Shown piece after piece: positions 36,140 through 45,509 of a stretch of 64,000 nt of DNA (positions are counted from its first letter, which is position 1; each line of letters opens with the position of its first letter). The position numbers were made by a program, and so were the translations under genes. The notes below the pieces were generated by a model that did no database searches, was not told the origin of the DNA, and was given only the letters and a program-made list of their open reading frames with translations. This stretch comes from Impatiens glandulifera (lineage: Eukaryota; Streptophyta; Magnoliopsida; Ericales; Balsaminaceae), in assembly GCF_907164915.1 (NCBI RefSeq), contig NC_061863.1:10293882-10357881 (forward strand), given 5' to 3'.

Positions 36140-36349
36140 ATTTCTCCCTTTTTGATTATTTTATTTAAAATTATCAAAATCATGTAAGTTTGCAACCGTA
36201 GGCCGGTTGTTTTGTTTGGCCGATTTTTGAAAAAGACTTAGAGAATTTTCGAAAAATTTTGAGGGAGGAGTTTTGGAAGAATCTCTATCTTTTATCTAAC
36301 AATTTCTCCCTTTTTGATTATTTTATTTAAAATTATCAAAATCATGTAG
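36131..36349 (-). promoter_or_regulatory. Duplicated polypurine tract and LTR edge of the copia element
   Basis: Minus-strand AAAAAGGGAGAAAT directly precedes the 3' LTR (plus positions 36140-36153). A 56-bp copy of this junction, including the LTR's first nine bases, lies 162 bp further inside (36293-36349). This priming site for plus-strand DNA synthesis is thus present twice, as in the small element at 3839-3942. Multiplied polypurine tracts have been described for Sireviruses. Confidence 0.8.
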
Positions 36350-36455
36350 AAATGCAAAATAAGGCCGGTATTCAAAAATAACTTTATATATTTATAGATA
36401 ACCGGAAAAGACAAAGCATAAATACTAAGGCAAATAAGAAAAAGAAGGATAGTCC

Positions 36456-39239
36456 CTATTCCGAGTCCGTGAATTCATAGGCACTCTTCTTTTTCTTCGG
36501 TTGCGGTGGCGGTTGCGGTTGCCTGGTCTGTTGGGAGGGTCGTGGTCTTTTAGATCGGGACCGCAGCTGTTCTTCGACTGGGTCGGCTTGCTGCGAAGTA
36601 CCCGTAGCAACTGGGTCAGATATTTCATTTAGCATCTCGACTATCCGAACTTTCTTAGGAGCCGGCCTCTTTCTTTTTGTCGGTGCTGAAGCGGAGGCGG
36701 CCGCCTTCTTCTTTTTCTCGTGTTCCTTTGCAAATCCGTCCAGCCTTCGTGATTCCCTTTCCAGTCGTTCGGCATCCGCTGCGGCCTGACTGGCCACTTT
36801 CTCAGCATACCCTGGATATAAAATCTCGGCTCTTCTTATTCTTTCGGCCTCTAATTCTGCTTCGGTTAGTTGAGATGATCGCGGAGCCTCTTTGTCTTTG
36901 CCAGCTTCGGCGTCCAGCGCTTCCTGGACCCTTTTAGCAACCTGAGCATCAGCCTCTATAGCCGCGGCGTCCGCATTCTCCTTAGCTTTTAGGATTTCGG
37001 CCATCTGTGCAGTAAGTGCCTTTACCTCGGCCACGAGATCTTCGTTTTTCTTTTCTAGAACCGAGACCCGGTCGATTGTCTGGTCGACCCTTTCGAAGTC
37101 CTTCTTTAAGTCTGAGGTCATAGCCTCCAGAGCTGCGGTTCGCTGAACACATTTTTCGCGCTCACCGGCCTCTTCCCACAGCCCGGTGCTGAGTTCTCCT
37201 AGGCGTGCTTGATGTTGATCTATAAGCTGTTTTGTCACATCGGCGAACTGCATGGCCGAATCAAATATTTTATTGCAACAATCCTTGAGCGGTTGAAACT
37301 TGGATACTTCGTGTGCTTGAACGCGGTCATCGATCCGCTCTGAAGTGGATGCGTCAAGCTGCTGAAGCCGGTCTTCAATCTGCCCTGATATGGACATTTC
37401 AAACTTCTTAAGTTGGTCATCAATCCTCCCCGAAACAGATGCTTCAAACTTTTGGAGCCGGTCTTCAATTTGTTCTTTAGGAGGGACCGAGGCGGTGGCT
37501 TCCGGTGGTGGAGAGGGAATTGATTGCTCGGTGGGGTCAGGATCGGCTCTTACACCGGAGTCTATCAGTGCAGCATTCTCACTAGGAGGTTCTAATGTGA
37601 CCGCATTCTCCAAGTTCGTTACCGCAATTTCTGAGATTGGTACCTCGACATCTTCTAAAGTTTGTACCTCAACAATTTTTGAAGTCGGTACCTCAACGTC
37701 TTCTGGCATCGGTGCCTCAATATCCCTTGGTGTCTCAACTTCCTCTCTTGAAGGTGTTGGGCAGTCAACTGGAAATTCTTCGATTACCGGAGCAGTATAG
37801 ACCGGTACTTGCTTTTGGTTGCATATTGCTTCCAGCCGCCCTATTTCTTGACGTATTTCCAGTTTGCCCTTTTCAAGCTTTGATAATACTCGCGGCGCTA
37901 TGGTAGACACCGATCCCCCTTCGGCATATTCCTCTTTAATTTTCCGGATGCGCCTTCTTAGTTTCCGAAGATGACTTCTCGGTATCAGTAAGCAAGTTCG
38001 GCATTGTACCTCCTGAATGGTATTGGATTTTGTGAGGCTTAAGATCATGTCCTCTACTTCCTCCAATCTGGCGATGCAATCCTGTTGCGGGAGGTCCGAT
38101 AGGATGTCTTTATATTTTGTGTTGAAGCGGTACTCATGCCACTCCAAATATAGGTCTATAACGTCCTCGTCTCGCTTGTTGATGCCGTGAAAGATATTCT
38201 GGGCTAGTCTTTCGGCCTCGGCCTCGGCCTCATCGGCCTCTTCCCTGTTGTAGCTTTCATTATTGGCTCCTGTATCGACCCCTTCTTCACCCTCGGTGGT
38301 CTCAGGATTGGCGCTTTGTTCGGTATCGTTCGGACTCCGAGCCGAATGATCGTCGTCATGGACCGTTCCATCTTCGGTCCTTTCCGTTTCGGTTTCCTCA
38401 GGGGCCCACTCCTCATCATCCGTTTGCTGTGGTGGGTCTTCGAAAGTTATCTTTTCTTTCCTCTTTCCTCCGGTCTTTTCTTTTGCCGAGGCATCTTTCT
38501 TTGCGGCTTTCTTCTTTCAGCCACCTGTGGAGCTGGAGGCCGACTGCGTTCTTGGAAGAAATTGCCTCGATCGAATGATGCAACGTTTTATTAGCTCAAC
38601 ACCGGGACCGACGTTGAGGTTCAAGTGTAGGAAGATCTTACCGAGTTGCACGGCATATCCCCACGACCGGGCTGAATCCGGTCTTACCATGTCCATGAGG
38701 TTGCCGAACACTGATCTTGCCCAGTTGACCTCCTTTCCTTCCAACAGACGAAATATCATTTTGATTTTGTCTCTGGTGAGGTTGCTGAAGTTTCCTCCCT
38801 GTGCCAGTATCGCCCTGGCAAAAACGTCACACGCCGGGATATACTCCGGTTTCAGCATCTGTTTACTTCCGGATGTAGTGATCGGCTTATTGGATGCCGA
38901 TAAGAGGTGGCAAGCCGTCTCAAAGGTATCATCGTCTATTTCTGCCGTTGCATCCTGGCCGGTAGTTGGGAGACGCAAGCTCTCGGCCACCACTGCTTCA
39001 GTGATCTCGATTTGGGAACCGCAAACCGTTGCGATGATCCTGTCGTAGGAGATGATTGCGGTTTTGAAGAATTCTTCGACCGCCTCTCTGTAAATTACGT
39101 GAGGACCGTCTAGAAAATATCCCAGACCGGTTTTGATCAGCAGGTCAATAACTTCCTTTGCTTCGGTTGTCCCATTCTGCCGAATCTCCTCGAAGTCTAC
39201 TTGAGAATAGAGTTTGAACAACGCCGAATCACGACCCAT
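36456..39239 (-). CDS. Extra ORF 3: paralogue-domain plus long coiled-coil region, one internal TGA
   Basis: I choose the ATG at 39239 because a TATA box and leader precede it. Codons 1-240 form the same domain as extra ORFs 1 and 2 (GLGYFLDG, VEEFF, ESLRLP, VNWARSVF). A TGA at 38519-38517 interrupts the frame, which then continues open for another 687 codons to 36456, 927 in all. The continuation is Lys-rich, then strongly acidic (about 38450-38230). A helix-forming region with repeated EDRLQKFE / DDQLKKFE / EDRLQQLD units follows (about 37470-37320), then a long coiled coil. The basic C-terminus has KRKRPAPKKVR and KKKK, likely nuclear signals. An RNA- or DNA-associated nuclear protein is a guess. 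The function is unknown. Confidence 0.7.
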
Positions 39240-39340
39240 GTTGAAGAGTTTGAGAATGAGAGAAAACGGCTTCAAGGAGTTTAGAAAGTTTAGAGAGATA
39301 AAGTGAAATCGCGTGAGAATGAAAGAAATGACCGAAGGCC

Positions 39341-39351
39341 CCCTTTTATAG
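39341..39351 (-). promoter_or_regulatory. TATA box before extra ORF 3
   Basis: Minus-strand CTATAAAAGGG lies about 105 bp upstream of the ATG at 39239. A pyrimidine-rich leader follows (TTTCTTTCATTCTCAC). The arrangement is that of an ordinary plant promoter inside the retrotransposon. Confidence 0.6.
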
Positions 39352-39742
39352 TCACGGTTTGGAAGCCCAACCGTCTCATCATGAATGGGCGGGAATTTTC
39401 CCTCCAAGGTAGAAGTACGCCAAACTATGGGCGGGAAACCGAAAACTGTGGGCGGCAATTTTGAGCGGGAGATTTCCCTCCAAAACCTTAACCTATGTCA
39501 TTGATCACGCATGCTTTCCTTTGAGACCGAATGAATGATCGGTTTCTAACCAGATATTTTGATTAACAGTTGTAATCAGATTTTATGAAACCGGATAAAA
39601 ACGAGTTAATTTTCGGTTACTTAGATAAATGCGCAAAGAGTAGAGAGACACGGTCATTGAAACTAAAACGATATTTTATTCAAGAGACCGATACGAAAGA
39701 GTACATAGAGAAAACCGATAGAATGATACGAAAGATAGACAT

Positions 39743-40447
39743 TTAAGCAGTAAGCACCATTCTGGAATACTTTTCCACCACCGCATCTGTATCAAGGATG
39801 TTTGAGGAGGATTCCGGCGTGCCAGGTCCAAAATCTGGCCGGTACTTGAGAATCAACTTGCTGATGTGAGGTGCAAAGCCGAGACCTTTCTTGGTCAGCA
39901 CCATATTCCTCAAGTGAAAGAGGACCGCTGACCAATTGATGGGCGTATGGTGGTAGATGTGGGTCATGATATTGTAGGTATTCTTTGAATACCGCTGATT
40001 TGGAGATTGGCACAGAATGGACCGAGTGACAATCTCAAGAAGTAGCTGAGTACTACGACCGAGGCGGGTTTTTAACTCATGGGTTTCCACCGGATCAAGG
40101 GTGGCAGAGCAGCGTAACCCATAGTAGTATTCATCGAGTCCCTCCATGGTTGGGAAATCAGAGAACCCTTCTTTGGGCAGATTGAAGAGAGTGGCAAATT
40201 CGGCTTCATCAAGCCGGAAGGTATGATTCCTTACAGTGGTGACAATGCGATCGCCCCAGTTGCAGGCATTTCTGAAGAATTCCTTGACATCCTCAATTAG
40301 TATGGGACCGGATTCTTCGAGGAAGGTTTGAAGACCGGTAACAATAAGGCTTTCAAACATGTGTTTCTTTGCATGGTCATAGTCCCATTCTGCCATACAT
40401 GAGTTGAATTCGACACTTAGAAAGTTTCCCAAAGTTCGGCTTGGCAT
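39743..40447 (-). CDS. Extra ORF 2: 234-aa paralogue of unknown function
   Basis: The frame is open from 40651, but the ATG at 40447 is preferred. It follows a TATA box and leader, and its protein start (MPSRTLGNFLSVEFNS) lines up with the start of extra ORF 1. Shared motifs are GLQTFLEE, VKEFFRNA, LFNLPKEGFSDF, an ILC segment, a TPINWSAVLFHL stretch and GFAPHISKL. The fold resembles the uncharacterised domain called putative plant transposon protein. I recall related proteins being abundant in some Lamiales genomes, but that is memory, not a search. No catalytic residues can be named. Confidence 0.75.
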   Translation of the reverse strand: MPSRTLGNFLSVEFNSCMAEWDYDHAKKHMFESLIVTGLQTFLEESGPILIEDVKEFFRNACNWGDRIVTTVRNHTFRLDEAEFATLFNLPKEGFSDFPTMEGLDEYYYGLRCSATLDPVETHELKTRLGRSTQLLLEIVTRSILCQSPNQRYSKNTYNIMTHIYHHTPINWSAVLFHLRNMVLTKKGLGFAPHISKLILKYRPDFGPGTPESSSNILDTDAVVEKYSRMVLTA

Positions 40448-40530
40448 GATTGTGGTATAGAGAGAGAGATTCAAGAGGAATACAGGTGATTTTGCACTTT
40501 TGGATGTGGTAAAATGAGAGATGTATGGCT

Positions 40531-40540
40531 CCTTATATAG
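40531..40540 (-). promoter_or_regulatory. TATA box before extra ORF 2
   Basis: Minus-strand CTATATAAGG lies about 90 bp upstream of the ATG at 40447 and is followed by a CT-rich leader (ATCTCTCTCTCTATACC). Confidence 0.6.
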
Positions 40541-40941
40541 GATCGGTTTTGGAGGGAAAATCTGAGCATTGATGGTCAGTTTTGTTTTATTAAGGAAGAG
40601 AATCTTTCTCTTATCAAGATGCATGGGGAAGGAGCAAATTGCAAAACCCAAGGTAAGTGTTAGTTGAGAAGTAACTGGTTCGGTTGGATATTAAATGTTC
40701 GGGTGGTTGAGAGTTATCTCATTAATTATCTCATTTAATTAGGTATGCATTTAGACATAACCGAGATTATATTAAAACTGAGGATGATAGAAACAATGCC
40801 GAAATCGGCATAAAGAAAACTTGAAATCAACACAGACAAAGCCGAAATGAAACATAGATAGAGCCGAAATGATCAGATTGGAGTTGAACAATAATACGTC
40901 CGGTGCATGAAGCAAAATGACCGGATGCAAGAAGGAGTAAC

Positions 40942-41679
40942 TTAGTGGCCGCGGGGATTGATGTTCCTACTCCTCCACTCTCTCTCAACTCGATCGTAGA
41001 ATGAGTCGATGACTTCCCTGGTGAACACCTGACTATGGTTCAAACCTTCGCCGGGACAGGTTGGGACCCCAAGCTCCTCAAAAAGTCGGCTTATCTGGGG
41101 AACGAAAGCCACTGACCGGGTGCCGATTATCCAAATAAGGACGTCGAACAGCACTCTAGACCAGTTGACCGGCGTTCTGGTGATGATGGCCGCCATCATG
41201 TTGAACGTTGCCGTGCAGTAGGTGTTGGTGACATCTTTTCCAAGGATGCCCCTTCCTATTATATCATTGAGGAGCTGGTACTCAGCCCTCAAAGGAGATT
41301 TAGAGCCATGATCAGCGACAGGCTCGTCCGACCGGGCAAGGGAGAGAGAGACCTCAGCCTTAGTATCGGCCGGAGGGTTTAGGTCTGTCAGCCCTTGTTT
41401 GGGCAGATCAAAGCATCGAGCGAAGTCCTGCTCGGTGAAGTCAAAGAGAATACCCCCAACCTTAGATTGGATGTGGGTCTCAAAGTGGGGTGTCCCCCGG
41501 TATACCCTGGCGTTGTTGTAAAATTCCAAGACAGATTGAGGATAGATGATTTGTTTGTCATCCAGAAAATACCGGAGGCCAATATCTTCCAGCTGTTTGA
41601 TCATCCGATACAGCTCATAATGATCGGTATCGGAGCAAGATTCAAAGTCTACTTGGAGAATGTTTGTGAAGATAGACAT
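40942..41679 (-). CDS. Extra ORF 1: 245-aa paralogue of unknown function
   Basis: This is the first extra ORF after pol. The ATG at 41679 is supported by a leader and TATA box and by alignment with extra ORF 2. Motifs: GLRYFLDDKQIIYPQSVLEF near residues 33-52, FDLPKQGLTDL near 90, GRGILGKD, TPVNWSRVLFDVL and FVPQISRLFEEL. These recur in the same order in extra ORFs 2 and 3, at low identity, so the three arose by ancient duplication or by separate captures of one family. It is predicted soluble, with no signal peptide or membrane segment. It is not an envelope-like protein. Function unknown. Confidence 0.75.
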   Translation of the reverse strand: MSIFTNILQVDFESCSDTDHYELYRMIKQLEDIGLRYFLDDKQIIYPQSVLEFYNNARVYRGTPHFETHIQSKVGGILFDFTEQDFARCFDLPKQGLTDLNPPADTKAEVSLSLARSDEPVADHGSKSPLRAEYQLLNDIIGRGILGKDVTNTYCTATFNMMAAIITRTPVNWSRVLFDVLIWIIGTRSVAFVPQISRLFEELGVPTCPGEGLNHSQVFTREVIDSFYDRVEREWRSRNINPRGH

Positions 41680-41778
41680 GGTTAGGTTGCCTTAGAAAGA
41701 GGATGTTCTTGTGAGATTTTTTGCCTTAGTGATGGAAAGAGTGTATTGTTTTGTGAGTGTTTTGGTGAGTGAGTGCTT

Positions 41779-41790
41779 CCTTTAAATACT
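41779..41790 (-). promoter_or_regulatory. TATA box before extra ORF 1
   Basis: Minus-strand AGTATTTAAAGG lies about 105 bp upstream of the ATG at 41679, followed by a C/A-rich leader (GCACTCACTCACCAAAACAC). Confidence 0.55.
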
Positions 41791-41799
41791 GGTGTTGGG

Positions 41800-42233
41800 G
41801 CTAACCTATTATCCGGGCATTAAATGAGATAAGGTATATTAACCGCAGGATAAGAATCTTTGCATAAAATAGGCAGTTTTGCAGGTCTAGGTGTCGGTCA
41901 TAGGCCTGGACTGTGAAAGATATCAAAAGATCTTCACGTCTTTTTAGGCGCGACCAGGTTTATTCTGAAAAGGCAATGATGCAGAGCAGAGACCTTTAAC
42001 CTCTGATAACTATTCCTCTTCTGTTTGAATTTCAAATAATCTGGGGTAGCCTTCTTCCGAACCGGTCAGCTATCAGTTGTTCATCCCGATGCGGTTACAT
42101 GGTGCATGCACCAAGTAGCCGGTCGGTTTACTCTATCTGATAATCTGGGCGGTTCTTCCACAAACACCCCGAAGATTCAAAGTTCAACATCTTAGGAAGA
42201 GTTATCGGTTTGTCTGTCTGAACCGATTTCCCT
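41800..42233. other. Spacer between copia pol and the extra ORFs
   Basis: 434 bp after the pol stop with no reading frame of note. It contains several CCGGT-type motifs and presumably the upstream part of the promoter of extra ORF 1. Confidence 0.5.
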
Positions 42234-44018
42234 TTAAGTATCCTTTGGAAGGATTTGGCTAATATCGGTTAAGCCGAGAGTAAGTCTAAATTGAGAAAAC
42301 TTAGCTTCCTGCAGCGGCTTCGTGAAGATATCGGCTACTTGCTGATCGGTCGGTACGTACTCCAGCCGGATATGCTTCAGCGTGACATGCTCTCGGATGA
42401 AGTGATGTCTGATGTCGATGTGCTTGGTTCTGGAGTGGAGAACCGAGTTGTAGGTGATTGCAATGGCACTTGTGTTGTCACAGAAGATCGGGGACTCTTC
42501 GGCTATAATGCCGAAGTCCTTCAGCTGCTGTTGGATCCAGAGGAGTTGAGAGCAGCACCTTCCGGCCGCCAAGTATTCAGCCTCCGCGGTTGATGTAGCC
42601 ACCGATGTCTGTTTCTTGCTGTTCCATGACACCAGTCGGTCACCCAGGAACTGACATGTTCCACTTGTGCTTTTCCTATCGATCTTGCACCCTGCATAGT
42701 CTGCGTCTGAGTAGCTTGTTAGATTAAATGATGAGTCTTTTGGGTACCACAGACCGAAATCAGGAGTGCCTTTCAGATACTTCAGTATCCTCTTTGCGGC
42801 TGTGTAGTGGGATTGCTTTGGATTTGCTTGGAATCTCCCACACACACCAACTGCAAACAGGATGTCCGGTCTACTCGCTGTCAGGTACAGTAGGGAACCG
42901 ATCATGCCTCGGTATGCAATCTGATCTACCGATTGACCTTCATCGTCCCTGTCCAGTTTGATTGATGAGCTCATTGGAGTAGCCGCCGAGGAGCAGGTGT
43001 CCATACCGAATTTCTTTAGCAGCTCCTTGGTATATTTCGGTTGACTGATGAATGTTCCTTCCTTGAGTTGTTTAACCTGAAGACCTAGGAAGAAACTTAA
43101 TTCTCCCATCATACTCATTTCGAATTTGTCAGTCATCATTTTTAAGAATTTGTCGCAAAGCTTTGGATCGGTGCAACCGAAAATAATATCATCTACATAA
43201 ATTTGAACAAGTAGGATATGTTCCTTCTTTTCAAACTTAAACAAAGTTTTATCCACCGAACCGATGGTGAAATCATGCTCTAATAGAAATGCGGTTAGCG
43301 TATCATACCAGGCCCTAGGTGCTTGCTTTAGACCGTATAAAGCTTTGTTCAGCCGGTATACATGATTTGGAAATACAGCATTTTTGAAACCGGGTGGTTG
43401 TTCAACGTACACTTCTTCACGTAGATCACCGTTCAGAAATGCACTTTTAACATCCATTTGAAAAACCTTAAAGTTTTTGAAAGCCGCAAAAGCTAGAAAA
43501 ATCCTAATGGCTTCAATCCTGGCTACAGGAGCAAATGACTCTTCAAAGTCAATGCCTTCTTCCTGTTTGTAACCTTGAGCCACTAATCTGGCTTTGTTCC
43601 TCGTGACCAAACCGTCCTCATTGAGTTTGTTTCTGAATACCCATCTTGTTCCTATGACCGATTGATCTTTCGGTCTGGGAACTAAGTACCAGACTTTACT
43701 ACTCTCAAACTGGTTTAGTTCTTCTTGCATTCCCAAGATCCAATCCGGATCTGACAATGCTTCATCTATTCTTTTCGGTTCAATCTGGGATATAAAAGCA
43801 GAGTTAAAATATCCTTCCAGAAGTTGACTCCTAGTTCGAACAGGTTCTGAAGGGTCACCTATAATTTGCTCAGGAGGATGTTTACTATTTCTTCTGAGAT
43901 TCAGTTCAGGGGTGTCTACCAAATTACCGGTAACTTGACCAAGGCTAGACATGTCGGTAGGTTGACCGAGATTGTCAGACCGACCGACTCCCTCGGATTG
44001 GACCGAAGTGTCAGCTTC
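42234..44018 (-). CDS. pol: Copia pol, second part: reverse transcriptase and RNase H
   Basis: The frame is open from directly after a TAG at 44021-44019, in the same frame as the first part. It carries the RVT_2 domain with [15 protein letters not shown], then [17 protein letters not shown], the [14 protein letters not shown] block and [13 protein letters not shown]. The active site YVDD is near 43195. The RNase H part follows: [10 protein letters not shown] (catalytic Asp), STAEAEYLA (Glu), FCDNTSAI and [12 protein letters not shown]. This makes cDNA from the genomic RNA in the virus-like particle. All key residues are intact. Expression requires passage through the upstream TAG. Confidence 0.93.
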   Translation of the reverse strand, partial: EADTSVQSEGVGRSDNLGQPTDMSSLGQVTGNLVDTPELNLRRNSKHPPEQIIGDPSEPVRTRSQLLEGYFNSAFISQIEPKRIDEALSDPDWILGMQEELNQFESSKVWYLVPRPKDQSVIGTRWVFRNKLNEDGLVTRNKARLVAQGYKQEEGIDFEESFAPVARIEAIRIFLAFAAFKNFKVFQMDVKSAFLNGDLREEVYVEQPPGFKNAVFPNHVYRLNKALYGLKQAPRAWYDTLTAFLLEHDFTIGSVDKTLFKFEKKEHILLVQIYVDDIIFGCTDPKLCDKFLKMMTDKFEMSMMGELSFFLGLQVKQLKEGTFISQPKYTKELLKKFGMDTCSSAATPMSSSIKLDRDDEGQSVDQIAYRGMIGSLLYLTASRPDILFAVGVCGRFQANPKQSHYTAAKRILKYLKGTPDFGLWYPKDSSFNLTSYSDADYAGCKIDRKSTSGTCQFLGDRLVSWNSKKQTSVATSTAEAEYLAAGRCCSQLLWIQQQLKDFGIIAEESPIFCDNTSAIAITYNSVLHSRTKHIDIRHHFIREHVTLKHIRLEYVPTDQQVADIFTKPLQEAKFSQFRLTLGLTDISQILPKDT

Positions 44019-45509
44019 CTATTGTGAAATAGCTTGATCCGGCTGGGTATCAATGTTACCCATTAGGTCATGGACAAACCGCCTGAAGACCGGAGTCTCA
44101 TCTTCACTATCAGAGTGGATATCATTATTTTCCAATCTGTTGTGTAGATCAAAGCATGAAGTAGTATTGCTCTCAACCGATTCATCGAAAACAACATGAA
44201 TTGTTTCCTCCATGGTTGCAGTTCTATTATTATATACTCTATATGCTTTACTTACTGACGAGTATCCTAGCATAATGCCGATGTCGGTCTTTGCATCGAA
44301 AGCGGTGAGTTGGGTTTTACCATTTATGTGAATGTAACATTTGCAACCGAAAATCCTGAGGTACTTGAGTTTAGGAACTCTGTTAAAATAAACCTCATAC
44401 GGTGTTTTGTTGTGAAATCTGTTTATCAAAGACCGGTTTTGTGTATGGCATGCAGTATTGATAGCCTCAGCCCAAAATTTCTGAGCAATGCCGGAATCGG
44501 CTATCATAGACCGTGCGGCTTCCTTGAGAGTCCGGTTTCTTCTCTCGGCCAGGCCATTTTGTTGAGGAGTCCTAGCACTAGACAACTCGTGTCTAATGCC
44601 GGATTCATCAAGATATGCAGTTAATGTACTATTAGTAAATTCGGTACCTCGATCACTTCGAATGCTATTGATACGGGTTGATTTTTCATTTTGCAACCGC
44701 TTAAGAAGTGTGATCAGGTTTGATACAGTTTCACGTTTAGATGGTAGAAATATCACCCATGTATATCTAGAATAATCATCAATCACTACCATGGTGTAAA
44801 GCATACCGCCTAGACTAATGACCTGAATCGGTCCAAATAAATCCATGTGAAGAAGATCTAGGCATCGGCTGGATTGAATATTTCCATTACTCTTAAAGGA
44901 TGACCTAGTTTGTTTACCCATCTGGCATGCTGAACAGACATTATCCTGGTTAAATACTATATCAGGAATACCTTCAACTAGCTTTTTACCGCGAATGTAG
45001 TTTAAGGTTTTCATGTTTAGATGGTTTAGTCTCTTATGCCATAGCCAGGTTTGATCAGTCTTAGCTATCATGCATATGGGATGTTCTACTCTTGTTTTCC
45101 AGTCTACCTTATAAATGTTTCCTATTCTATTTCCGGTTAGTAATACAATACCTTGAGAATCCTTAACTAAGCATGCATGTTTAAGAAATTCTACCGTGTA
45201 TCCGGCATCACACATCTGACTGATACTAAGTAAATTAAAACGTAGGTTTTCAACTAAGAGTACATTATCAATAGTTAGATTACCATGGACAATCTTACCC
45301 TTGCCCACAGTTCTACCTTTTGAGTCGTCACCGAAGGTAATTAGAGCACCGGTTACTGATCTGATGTCGATTAGCAAATTGCTATTTCCGGTCATGTTCC
45401 TGGAGCAACCGCTGTCCAAGAACCATTCGGAGTTTCCTAGTCGTTTCTTTGGATCCTGCAAAATGTACATATTTACAATTGTTTGGTACCCACATTTACT
45501 TGGGTCCAC
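44019..45509 (-). CDS. pol: Copia pol, first part: protease and integrase
   Basis: The aspartic protease active site is WFLDSGC near residue 32. A GAG-pre-integrase zinc-binding region (HKRLNHLN.. to CSACQ) follows, then the integrase core with the catalytic triad in HMDLFGP, IRSDRGTEF and QQNGLAERRNRTLKEA. A conserved integrase C-terminal part ends in an acidic linker. The frame overlaps the end of gag by 14 nt in a different register (its first in-frame codon here is GTG, not ATG). It ends at the in-frame TAG at 44021-44019, between integrase and reverse transcriptase. Confidence 0.93.
   Translation of the reverse strand: MDPSKCGYQTIVNMYILQDPKKRLGNSEWFLDSGCSRNMTGNSNLLIDIRSVTGALITFGDDSKGRTVGKGKIVHGNLTIDNVLLVENLRFNLLSISQMCDAGYTVEFLKHACLVKDSQGIVLLTGNRIGNIYKVDWKTRVEHPICMIAKTDQTWLWHKRLNHLNMKTLNYIRGKKLVEGIPDIVFNQDNVCSACQMGKQTRSSFKSNGNIQSSRCLDLLHMDLFGPIQVISLGGMLYTMVVIDDYSRYTWVIFLPSKRETVSNLITLLKRLQNEKSTRINSIRSDRGTEFTNSTLTAYLDESGIRHELSSARTPQQNGLAERRNRTLKEAARSMIADSGIAQKFWAEAINTACHTQNRSLINRFHNKTPYEVYFNRVPKLKYLRIFGCKCYIHINGKTQLTAFDAKTDIGIMLGYSSVSKAYRVYNNRTATMEETIHVVFDESVESNTTSCFDLHNRLENNDIHSDSEDETPVFRRFVHDLMGNIDTQPDQAISQ

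Noticed and set aside
40942..41679. Extra ORF 1 as an envelope-like protein, suggested by its place after pol
   Set aside because: No signal peptide, no transmembrane segment, and clear similarity to the two other cytosolic-type extra ORFs.
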